A stretch of DNA of 6,089 nt from assembly GCA_020444775.1 (NCBI GenBank), contig JAGRHX010000283.1:1-6089 (forward strand). Reading direction: 5' to 3'. Made by a program: the position numbers and the translations under genes. Numbering within the stretch: position 1 is the first letter of the stretch; each line of letters begins with the position of its first letter. This document shows positions 1-5,712 of the stretch, piece after piece. The notes under the pieces were generated by a model. That model ran no database searches. It was not told the DNA's origin and saw nothing but the letters and a program-made list of their open reading frames with translations. This DNA comes from Gammaproteobacteria bacterium. Lineage in GTDB: Bacteria > Pseudomonadota > Gammaproteobacteria > HK1.

Positions 1-1135
1 CCTCGGCGATCTTGGCGTCGTTGATATAGCGGTCGTTCGGCCCGTGCAGGGTCAGCTGGAAGCCGTCCGCGAGGCCCGCCTCGGCGAGCAGCGCCTTGGC
101 GCCCTTGGGGTCGTACTCGACCGGCTTGAGCTTGTCGCTGGTGCCGAAGAAGAAGTCCGGCAGCAGCTGACCGGCCTTGATGGCGACCCCTTCCATGACC
201 CGCTCGACGATCGCGTCGCGATGGATGGCCTTGGAAATGGCGGTGCGCACGCGTCGATCCTTGAGCGGGTTCTTGATCGGATTGCCGTCGTTGCCCTTGA
301 TGAACGGTGAGTCGTCGCGGAAGTGATCCAGGTGCAGATAGATGACGCGGTTCGAGATGCCCTGGCTCAGGCACAGGTTCGCATCGCCCTTCATCCGCTC
401 GATGTCGATGGTGGGAACCTGCTCGATGAGGTCCACATCCCCCGCCAGCAGGGCCGCGACCCGTGACGGGCCGGACTTGATGGGCTTGAAGGTGACCTTC
501 TCGAAGGACGCTTTCTCGCCCCAGTAATCGGGGTTGGCGGTGAAGACGATCCGATCGCCGGGCACGTACTCGGAGAACTTGTACTGACCGGTGCCGATGG
601 CCGCGGAGCCGTTGTTGTATTGCTCGGTGTTCGCGCCCTCGCCGTGCTTCTTGGAGATGACCATCACCGTCGAGACGTCCTGCGGCATCAGCGGATACGG
701 CTCGGGGGTCTTGATCTGCACGGTATGGTCGTCGATCTTCACCACGGTCTTGCCCTTGGTATAGGTGGCGAAGCTCGACGGGCTACCCTCGACGTTCGGC
801 GCCCGCTCGAAGGTGAACACCACGTCGTCGGCGGTGAACGGGGTGCCGTCGTGGAATTTCACGCCCTTGCGCAGCTTGAACTCCCAGGTCGTGTCGTCGA
901 CCGCCTTCCAGGACTCGGCGAGTCCGGGGACCAGGTTCTGCTTCTCGTCCTGGTGCACCAGCCTATCGAAGATGTGACTCAGCAAGGAGTTGTTGGGGCC
1001 GAGGTTGTGGAAGTGCGGGTCGATGGAGGTCGGCTCGGAAGCCAGTCCGACGACCAGTTCCCGGGCCTGCGCCGCGTTCGATGCGGCGATCAGCACCGCC
1101 ATCGATAGCGCGGCCAATGTCTTGATTAGCCTCAT
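1..1135 (-). CDS. ABC transporter periplasmic substrate-binding protein, peptide/SBP_bac_5 family (C-terminus off the left edge)
   Basis: This frame is open from an ATG at 1135 to the window edge and gives 378 residues; the family usually has about 500-540, so the last quarter or so is missing. It is the periplasmic receptor that delivers peptides or related solutes to an ABC importer. Residues 1-24 form a signal peptide: basic start MRLIK, a hydrophobic core, then an A-Q-A cleavage site before RE. Family hallmarks follow in order: LVPGLAESW (68-76), the WEFKLRKGVKFHDGTPF stretch (84-100) with TADDVVFTFER, GTGQYKF with NPDYWG (181-206), and LKDRRVRTAISKAIHRDAIV (291-310). A Shine-Dalgarno GGGAGA lies 8 bases before the ATG. 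The permease and ATPase genes are not in the window. The gene is divergent from the deacylase-like gene at 1523. The family is sure; the ligand (dipeptide, oligopeptide, glutathione, opine or other) is not. Confidence 0.95.
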   Translation of the reverse strand, partial: MRLIKTLAALSMAVLIAASNAAQARELVVGLASEPTSIDPHFHNLGPNNSLLSHIFDRLVHQDEKQNLVPGLAESWKAVDDTTWEFKLRKGVKFHDGTPFTADDVVFTFERAPNVEGSPSSFATYTKGKTVVKIDDHTVQIKTPEPYPLMPQDVSTVMVISKKHGEGANTEQYNNGSAAIGTGQYKFSEYVPGDRIVFTANPDYWGEKASFEKVTFKPIKSGPSRVAALLAGDVDLIEQVPTIDIERMKGDANLCLSQGISNRVIYLHLDHFRDDSPFIKGNDGNPIKNPLKDRRVRTAISKAIHRDAIVERVMEGVAIKAGQLLPDFFFGTSDKLKPVEYDPKGAKALLAEAGLADGFQLTLHGPNDRYINDAKIAE

Positions 1136-1174
1136 TCTCTTTGTCTCCCGTGGATCGATGTTCTTGGTTGCGGC

Positions 1175-1186
1175 CGCACCGGTGCG
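1175..1186. repeat. Perfect 12-base palindrome CGCACCGGTGCG, possible operator
   Basis: Both half-sites, CGCACC and GGTGCG, match exactly with no spacer. The palindrome centre lies about 45 bases upstream of the binding-protein start codon, where a repressor or activator site would plausibly sit. Twofold symmetry of this kind is typical of dimeric regulator sites, but GC-rich DNA also produces such palindromes by chance. No regulator gene is visible nearby. The symmetry is certain; the function is inference. Confidence 0.35.
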
Positions 1187-1315
1187 TGGCGCGGGTTGTC
1201 GCCGGGTGTCGGGTACAGGGTATCGATGCAAGACCCTGGCCAGTCGTGGACCCGGCGGTGGCGTGTGTCGGTGTCGGACCTGTACGGCCGGTTGCCATCA
1301 CCAGCGACGCGCTCG

Positions 1316-1330
1316 CGCGGGCGGCCCGCG
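1316..1330. repeat. Inverted repeat CGCGGGC-G-GCCCGCG
   Basis: Seven-base arms match perfectly around a single central base, in the same divergent region and about 190 bases upstream of the deacylase start. With a one-base centre it cannot form a hairpin using the full arms and would act, if at all, as a symmetric protein-binding site. It is made only of G and C, so chance is a serious alternative. Confidence 0.25.
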
Positions 1331-1507
1331 AAACCGCCTGCGACACCGCCAGCCCCGCCGCCTGCCTATGACACCCGTCACCTAAGGTCCTGTATCTTCG
1401 AGGGCGAGTCAACGCCGCCGGTGGATTCAGGCCGTGCGTCTGTCCGGCCGAGCGGCTGCGTGTGCGGGGCTGGGCCGGCGCCGAGCGGGGCCGAATGGTT
1501 GCCGAGT

Positions 1508-1514
1508 AGGGGGA
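1508..1514 (+). promoter_or_regulatory. Ribosome binding site that decides the deacylase-like start
   Basis: AGGGGGA ends 8 bases before the ATG at 1523. This is the only good Shine-Dalgarno match close to an in-frame start codon, and it supports the shorter protein over an upstream TTG at 1196. Confidence 0.6.
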
Positions 1515-1522
1515 ACGACGGG

Positions 1523-2575
1523 ATGACGGGTAGGGTCAGCGACGAATCGAGTGGCGGAGCCGGGTTGGCGGTGGTCGAGCGTCTGCGGGTCTCGGATTTC
1601 GAGGCCGGCCGGACACATCGAGCCTGGCTGGCGGTCTGCCACGACGCCCTCGGACTGGACATCAAGGTGCCGTTGATGGTGCTGCGCGCACCACGTCCGG
1701 GCCCCATTTTCGCCGTGACCGCTGCCGTGCACGGCAACGAGGTCAATGGCATCCCCGTCATCCACGAGCTGTTCCGTCGCGCCGCCCGGCGCATGCGTCG
1801 GGGCACGCTGGTTGGCGTGCCGGTGGTGGCGGTCGAGGCCTTCATGGCCTACAGGCGGACCATGGAGGAGGGCTTCGATCTGAACCGCTCCATGCCCGGG
1901 CGCGCCGACGGGCACGTCGCGGAGCAGTTCGGCCATGCCCTGTGGACCCGTTTGATCGAGCCCCTGGACTATCTGGTGGACCTGCATACCGCGAGTCTGG
2001 GGCGGATCAATTCGCTATACGTGCGCGCCGACATGAGCGACGCCGTGACCCGTCGCATGGCGCTGTTGCAGGCGCCGCAAATCGTGGTGCACAGCGACGG
2101 TGGCGGTGGCACCTTCAGGGGGGCCGCGCGCAACGCCCGGGTCGCGGCGATAACCGTCGAGATCGGCAATCCGATGTGCATGCAGCCCGAGCTCATCGAG
2201 CGCGCCATCGACGGTGTCTGGCGCAATCTGGTCGACCTGGGGCTGGTCGATGCGGATCCCGATCCGGGGCGGGCCGACCCGCCGGCGCTGTGCGTGCGCG
2301 GCTACTGGCTGTTCGCCCGCCATGGCGGGCTGCTCGAGCTGCTGGTCGGTGCCGCCGATCCGGTCCAGGCCGGTCAGCCCATCGCTCGCGTGACCGACAT
2401 CTTCGGCGCCCCGGTCGCGACCTACGACGCGCCGCATGCGGGGGTGGTCATCGGCCATGCCTCGAATCCGATCTGCAGACCCGGCGCCCGCGTGCTGCAC
2501 ATCGGTGTCCCCGGTGAGGTGCCTGTAGACCCGTCATCCAACCGGACGTCGATTACGGTGGGCGGGGGGCCCTGA
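1523..2575 (+). CDS. Succinylglutamate desuccinylase/aspartoacylase family zinc hydrolase
   Basis: A 350-residue protein of the AstE/AspA branch of M14 zinc peptidases, which hydrolyse the amide bond of N-acylated amino acids or related small molecules, usually in the cytoplasm. HGNE at 70-73 supplies zinc ligands H70 and E73, and H155 in DLHT (153-156) is the third. DLNRSMPG (119-126) is the conserved substrate-pocket motif. E213 in TVEIGNP fits the catalytic glutamate. After residue 250 comes the beta-rich C-terminal domain, with VQAGQPIARV and GHASNPICRPGARVLHIG typical of this family. No signal peptide is seen. The start at 1523 is chosen for its ribosome site and because homology begins soon after it. 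The gene diverges from a peptide-type binding protein, so it may process an imported acylated compound. AstE itself is unlikely because no arginine-succinyltransferase pathway genes are present; the substrate is unknown. Confidence 0.9.
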   Translation: MTGRVSDESSGGAGLAVVERLRVSDFEAGRTHRAWLAVCHDALGLDIKVPLMVLRAPRPGPIFAVTAAVHGNEVNGIPVIHELFRRAARRMRRGTLVGVPVVAVEAFMAYRRTMEEGFDLNRSMPGRADGHVAEQFGHALWTRLIEPLDYLVDLHTASLGRINSLYVRADMSDAVTRRMALLQAPQIVVHSDGGGGTFRGAARNARVAAITVEIGNPMCMQPELIERAIDGVWRNLVDLGLVDADPDPGRADPPALCVRGYWLFARHGGLLELLVGAADPVQAGQPIARVTDIFGAPVATYDAPHAGVVIGHASNPICRPGARVLHIGVPGEVPVDPSSNRTSITVGGGP

Positions 2576-2697
2576 TACGATGGTCCCCGCAGCGGCAGCG
2601 CATGTCAGGCCCGCATCGCGATTATGATGGCCGACCGAGGCGACGCCCCGATGTGGCGCGTCAGCCATCGGGCGTCAGCCGTTATCGAGCACAGCCC

Positions 2698-2704
2698 AGG
2701 AGGA
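2698..2704 (+). promoter_or_regulatory. Strong ribosome binding site for the NTF2-like gene
   Basis: AGGAGGA is a near-perfect Shine-Dalgarno sequence. Two consecutive in-frame ATG codons follow, at 2707 and 2710. The second has the better spacing (5 bases from the end of the motif, against 2), so 2710 is preferred. The in-frame ATG at 2602 has no comparable site. Confidence 0.7.
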
Positions 2705-2709
2705 CGATG

Positions 2710-3120
2710 ATGAGTGAGCCCGCCAGCCAGGTGACCAGCGGCATACCCGACCCCGCGCAGCGCGACGAGATTTTCAAACGCTTCGGACGGGCCTTCTTCA
2801 AACAGGACATGGACGCCTTCTACGAGGTCGTCCACCCCGACTTCGTCTGGACCATCCAGACCGGTGACACGCTGCGGGTGCTCGACAGCCGGGCACGGAT
2901 CGAGGCCTTCTTCGCCGAGCGCAACCGGACCCAGTCCAAGGTACGCTTCGAGGACGTGGTCTTCCATCATGCACCGCTCGCGACCTTCATGACCTACGCA
3001 GTAACCGGGGTGGACGAGGTTACGGGTCGGCCCTTCAGGCGCGTCGGTGTCGAGCGTTACAGCTTCAAGGACGGTCTGTTGGCGGAGAAGGACGTCTACA
3101 GCCGCGAGGCCGGCGCTTGA
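2710..3120 (+). CDS. NTF2-like / SnoaL-type small protein
   Basis: A 136-residue protein with the layout of the NTF2-like cone fold. An N-terminal helix (about 17-36, RDEIFKRFGRAFFKQDMDAF) leads into the family pattern FYEVVHPDFVWTI (37-49). A helix follows with a region around RARIEAFFAERNR (61-73), then beta strands ending in RRVGVERYSFKDGLLAEKDVY (110-130). SnoaL-like members include isomerases, hydrolases, dehydratases and many ligand-binding proteins with no known activity, so no reaction can be assigned. There is no signal peptide or membrane segment. It lies 134 bases after the deacylase-like gene on the same strand, so co-transcription is possible but not shown. An in-frame extension to 2602 would add 36 arginine- and proline-rich residues that do not resemble the fold and is rejected. 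Confidence 0.82.
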   Translation: MSEPASQVTSGIPDPAQRDEIFKRFGRAFFKQDMDAFYEVVHPDFVWTIQTGDTLRVLDSRARIEAFFAERNRTQSKVRFEDVVFHHAPLATFMTYAVTGVDEVTGRPFRRVGVERYSFKDGLLAEKDVYSREAGA

Positions 3121-3134
3121 TCCGCTCGATGTCC

Positions 3135-3151
3135 GCACTGGATGTCAGTGC
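3135..3151 (+). other. Hairpin just downstream of the NTF2-like gene
   Basis: GCACTG-GATGT-CAGTGC forms a perfect six-base stem with a five-base loop, 14 bases after the stop codon. No T-run follows, so it is not a standard intrinsic terminator. It could stabilise the 3' end of the transcript or be chance. It lies in the 292-base gap before the ligase gene, which otherwise shows no gene. Confidence 0.25.
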
Positions 3152-3185
3152 CGGGCGCGGGCCGGGCTCGAGATGTCGGTCCGCT

Positions 3186-3204
3186 GATGGCTGAAACGGC
3201 CATC
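3186..3204 (+). other. Second hairpin in the NTF2-ligase gap
   Basis: GATGGC-TGAAACG-GCCATC gives a six-base stem with a seven-base loop; a further GCCATC follows immediately, so two alternative pairings exist. No T-tract is present. The role is unknown. Confidence 0.2.
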
Positions 3205-3370
3205 GCCATCGAACGAACGTCATTGATTGTGGGCGGCGTCACAGCTTCGTAACGACGCGGGCGCGCTGACCCGAGCTACGATCAGCGGCTGCGCTCTCGC
3301 AGTGCGCCAGATGCGAACCGCCCCATCCGAGGTATCGCAAGTCAGCGGGGCATCGGCGCGCGCTCGAGCC

Positions 3371-3397
3371 GTGCACGACCCATGCACGACCCATGCA
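3371..3397. repeat. 11-base tandem duplication upstream of the ligase start
   Basis: The unit RTGCACGACCC occurs twice in direct succession (3371-3381 and 3382-3392), differing only at the first base, followed by a partial third ATGCA. It sits directly before the likely ribosome site and TTG start of the ligase-like gene, so it is probably untranslated leader. The unit length is not a multiple of three, so copy-number change would shift any frame reading through it. Confidence 0.55.
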
Positions 3398-3400
3398 TCC

Positions 3401-3405
3401 AGGGA
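3401..3405 (+). promoter_or_regulatory. Ribosome binding site supporting a TTG start
   Basis: AGGGA lies 7 bases before TTG at 3413. No in-frame ATG lies close to the start of the membrane domain, and the upstream in-frame candidates (TTG 3227, ATG 3311, GTG 3371) lack an equally well-placed site. Confidence 0.5.
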
Positions 3406-3412
3406 TCCCGAA

Positions 3413-4759
3413 TTGGCACTCACCTCGCTACTGTATCTGTGCTCCTTCTTCGCCGGCATCGTGTTGTCGTTCGTGCGCAACCCGATCTTCGGTCTGGTTA
3501 CCTACGTGCTGGTGCTGTTCCTGACCCCTGAAGCCCGTTGGTGGAGCGCTGGCCTCCCGTCGCTGCGCTGGTCCTTCATCGCCGCGATCATGGTCCTGGT
3601 CGGCGTGCTGCTACATTCCCAGCGCTTCGATCTCCGGACCGGCTTCTTCAAGCACGGCGCGGCCTGGTTCCTGATGGTCTTCGTTGCGCTGATCGTCGCT
3701 CAGTATCCGTTTGCGCTCAGTCAGCCATTGCAGCTCAACCTGCTCATCCTGCTCGTGAAATACGTGGTGCTCATGTATCTCACGTATACGATCCTGAGAG
3801 ACGAAACTTCCGTCAAGCTGTTCTTGTTCGCCTATATCGCGGGTGCCTGGTACTGGGGATGGCTGGCCTACAGCAGCTATGAGGGCGGGCGCTTCGAAAA
3901 TTTTGGCGCCGACGTCGACTCCAACGGTGCTGGCCTGATGCTCGCCTGCGGCACCTTCGTCGCGGCCAGTCTGATGCTGGTGGCCAACTGGCCCCAGCGG
4001 TTTCTGATCGTTGCCCTGATACCCTTCATCGTCAATGGAATGATCACGACCGTCAGTCGCGGTGCGTTTCTTGCCTTTGTCTGCGGAGGGTTGACCTACG
4101 TGATGTTGTCTCCCCGGTACTTGCGGCGTTGGGTCTATCCGTTATCAGTTCTGGCGTTGGTATTGTTCCTGATGCTGACCAACGAGCAGTACTGGGACAG
4201 GATCTCTTCCATCCTCTATGCAGGAGAGGAGGTCGAAGGTGTCGATACCGGGTCGAGTCGTCTGCAGATCATGGGCATCCAGCTCAAGATGGCGCGGCAG
4301 CATCCAAAAGGTACCGGTCACAAGGGCACCATGCTGCTGAGCCCACAATACATGGGTGACGACCTGTTGACTGGATGGGGCGAAAATAGAAGGCGCGCTT
4401 CGCACAACACCTTCTTGAGCTTTCTGGTCGACCACGGGGCCATCGGTGCCTTTCTCTACGTATGTTTGACAGGATGGTTCCTGGTGGCGGTTCTACGGGC
4501 GCACCGGACATTGCGAAACACCCGCGGCTTGTATGCCGTCATGGTCCCGATGCTCGGCGCCATTGCGGTCACCCTCGCGATCTCGGACCTGACGGTGAAC
4601 TATCTGAAGCTTGAGATCCGATATTGGTTCATCGCTCTGATGATGGTCGTCTTGAATGAGATTCGAAAGGGAACGAAGGTGCCGGAGCGAGTCGAACAGC
4701 GAGCCGCCGGGCCCCGGCGGCCACGAAGCTATCTCAATTGGCATGAGCCGTCCCCGTGA
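3413..4759 (+). CDS. O-antigen ligase/polymerase-like polytopic membrane protein
   Basis: From the TTG at 3413 this is a 448-residue inner-membrane protein with about eleven to twelve hydrophobic segments. Examples are near 5-35, 52-67, 84-98, 107-127, 136-152, 173-191, 196-212, 240-257, 341-364, 376-391 and 402-416. Family signs are TTVSRGAFLAF (212-222), matching the conserved SRGA motif, then a long hydrophilic loop of about 258-338, probably periplasmic, with HPKGTGHKG (297-305) and SHNTFLSFLVDHG (330-342). WaaL and Wzy proteins use arginine and histidine in such positions to move lipid-linked glycans. It should therefore join or polymerise surface glycans on undecaprenyl carriers. The length fits the family. 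An upstream extension to 3227 adds 62 non-hydrophobic residues before the first membrane segment and is disfavoured. Ligase, polymerase and protein O-glycosylation ligase cannot be told apart here. Codon use looks less GC-extreme than in the left-hand genes. Confidence 0.85.
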   Translation: MALTSLLYLCSFFAGIVLSFVRNPIFGLVTYVLVLFLTPEARWWSAGLPSLRWSFIAAIMVLVGVLLHSQRFDLRTGFFKHGAAWFLMVFVALIVAQYPFALSQPLQLNLLILLVKYVVLMYLTYTILRDETSVKLFLFAYIAGAWYWGWLAYSSYEGGRFENFGADVDSNGAGLMLACGTFVAASLMLVANWPQRFLIVALIPFIVNGMITTVSRGAFLAFVCGGLTYVMLSPRYLRRWVYPLSVLALVLFLMLTNEQYWDRISSILYAGEEVEGVDTGSSRLQIMGIQLKMARQHPKGTGHKGTMLLSPQYMGDDLLTGWGENRRRASHNTFLSFLVDHGAIGAFLYVCLTGWFLVAVLRAHRTLRNTRGLYAVMVPMLGAIAVTLAISDLTVNYLKLEIRYWFIALMMVVLNEIRKGTKVPERVEQRAAGPRRPRSYLNWHEPSP

Positions 4760-4910
4760 GAATTGCTCGGTGGTGTCGGTTGCAATCTACCGGCGACTCG
4801 ACGATGGACGGCCTGCTGGGCCGCGTTTCGTCCGTTCCTGTCCACGACGGAGCTTTTAGCCGATCAGCTTGGCCAGAAGCGTCCGGATGCGCTGATGGAG
4901 AACGCTGCTG
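4760..4910. other. Spacer between ligase-like and VanZ-like genes
   Basis: In this 151-base spacer I see no convincing gene, only overlapping unsupported frames. GGAG at 4897-4900, ten bases before the next ATG, is the likely ribosome site of the VanZ-like gene. No T-tract terminator is visible, so read-through from the ligase gene is possible. Confidence 0.4.
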
Positions 4911-5291
4911 ATGCCGAAGCACCTGGCCGCGAGCTTGCTGGTGCCGTACGCGGTGCTCATCGCATGGCTGTCCTTACGAGAACCCGGCTCGGTCGAGGTA
5001 TGGTTCGCGTATCAGGACAAGATCTACCATTTTATCGCATACCTCGTTTTCGCTGCCATCTCCGCTCCGCTACTGGTGTCCAAGCGAGCGGCGTTTGGCA
5101 TTCTCATCGGCATATTCAGCTACTCCATGCTGATGGAGGTGCTGCAGGGTTTGACGGCGAGTCGCGAACCGTCGTTCGCAGACCTGGCCGCGAATCTTGC
5201 TGGCGTTTCGATAGGTGTGATATCGCTCAGGATGTCGCACGCTCGGCTGACAGGCTGGCTCGGTCGTCTCGGCGCTGGCTGTTGCAGCTAA
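4911..5291 (+). CDS. VanZ-like membrane protein
   Basis: A 126-residue protein with four hydrophobic segments (about 6-22, 38-55, 60-80 and 93-108), the usual VanZ-like topology. The diagnostic pattern is present: DKIYHFIAYLVFA (36-48), then MEVLQGL (75-81), and the polar-aromatic stretch REPSFADLAANLAGVSIG (85-102), matching the family E-x2-Q and R-x-x-x-x-D-x-x-A-N-x-x-G positions. VanZ itself gives low-level teicoplanin resistance in enterococci, but most relatives in Gram-negative bacteria lie in polysaccharide or exosortase loci and their role is unknown; resistance should not be inferred. The preceding ligase-like gene is on the same strand and fits a surface-glycan context. A group II intron begins 12 bases after its stop, so transcript 3' ends here include intron RNA. 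Confidence 0.85.
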   Translation: MPKHLAASLLVPYAVLIAWLSLREPGSVEVWFAYQDKIYHFIAYLVFAAISAPLLVSKRAAFGILIGIFSYSMLMEVLQGLTASREPSFADLAANLAGVSIGVISLRMSHARLTGWLGRLGAGCCS

Positions 5292-5391
5292 GGAACCTCC
5301 GCGGTGCGCCACGAGGCACCGATTGAACTTGCGGGTGGAAGTCCCGCCTGGATAGTGGTGACCCACCATATTCAGTATCGAGTCTTGGGCT

Positions 5392-5409
5392 GGCGTCGGC
5401 AACGGTGCC
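5392..5409 (+). other. Intron hairpin with GCAA tetraloop
   Basis: GGCGTCG pairs with CGGTGCC over seven positions, including two adjacent G-T wobbles, closing a GCAA loop of the GNRA class. A wobble-tolerant stem with a tetraloop shows selection at the RNA level and supports the ribozyme call. Confidence 0.6.
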
Positions 5410-5440
5410 GATCAAGCGTAGACAGAGAGTGGGTAGGCCG

Positions 5441-5456
5441 TAAGCCGTAAGGCTTA
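5441..5456 (+). other. Intron hairpin with GTAA tetraloop
   Basis: TAAGCC and GGCTTA form a perfect six-base stem around GTAA, another GNRA loop. The hairpin overlaps a short direct repeat, GCCGTAA twice in tandem, so part of its sequence may have arisen by duplication. Confidence 0.55.
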
Positions 5457-5712
5457 AGTGATTGATTCCCGTTTATTCCTTATTCTGGAAGGGTCGATGC
5501 GATTGCAGAAGCAGAAGACACCATCGCACGCGGCGCGAAAGGGCAGGCGCGTGCGGCCTCCCCGGGGGCGAAGAGCACGGCATGCACATACAGTCAATCG
5601 GTGAACGTGGGAGGTCCTCAGCGTTCTGCGAGGAGCGGCAGTATCGGCCGACAAGCCCGGTGGGGGAGGGAGTCGAGGCGGCACCTAGGAAGCCAGATGG
5701 GGCGTAGTACCT

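Larger units (their letters stand above)
1136..1522. promoter_or_regulatory. Divergent intergenic region between the binding protein and the deacylase-like gene
   Basis: This 387-base stretch should hold promoters for both outward-facing genes. An open frame in phase with the deacylase extends upstream to a TTG at 1196. Its added residues are low-complexity, rich in R, P, S and G, and contain no recognisable motif, so I treat it as noncoding. The region contains a 12-base palindrome (1175-1186) and a 15-base inverted repeat (1316-1330), listed separately. No convincing sigma-70 promoter could be assigned by eye on either strand. Confidence 0.55.
5304..5712 (+). ncRNA. Group II intron ribozyme, domains I to part of IV
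   Basis: The stretch has no supported gene but several stems typical of folded intron RNA. GCGGG/CCCGC (5331-5347) has the loop TGGAAGT. GGCGTCG/CGGTGCC (5392-5409) is a seven-base stem including two G-T wobbles, with a GCAA loop. TAAGCC/GGCTTA (5441-5456) has a GTAA loop. TCCTC/GAGGA (5615-5634) has a ten-base loop. GNRA tetraloops such as GCAA and GTAA make tertiary contacts in group II introns. Assigning individual stems to domains would need a covariance model. A candidate exon-binding segment CGTGGG (5606-5611) can pair, with wobbles, with the six bases TCCGCG before the splice site. Confidence 0.75.

Noticed and set aside
1367..1398. Promoter-like ATGACA and TATCTT upstream of the deacylase-like gene
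   Set aside because: The spacing of 19 bases is too long and the -10 match is only four of six; not enough to call a promoter.
963..1412. Minus-strand 149-residue ORF overlapping the binding-protein start
   Set aside because: It is out of frame with the binding protein, which has a signal peptide and clear domains; this one is arginine- and alanine-rich with no motif.
1196..1522. N-terminal extension of the deacylase-like protein from TTG 1196
   Set aside because: It would add 109 low-complexity residues with no family similarity; a good ribosome site exists only before ATG 1523.
1942..2517. Plus-strand 191-residue ORF inside the deacylase-like gene
   Set aside because: It is a GC-driven shadow frame: very arginine-rich and without recognisable motifs.
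4911..5291. Glycopeptide resistance gene vanZ
   Set aside because: Only the broad VanZ-like family is supported; no other van genes are present and the context is surface polysaccharide.
4763..5326. Plus-strand 187-residue ORF covering the VanZ-like gene
   Set aside because: It overlaps the VanZ-like frame, which shows four membrane segments and family motifs; this frame has none.
5304..5460. CRISPR array or riboswitch in the structured region after the VanZ-like gene
   Set aside because: There are no regularly spaced repeats, and the stems with the following RT frame fit a group II intron better.
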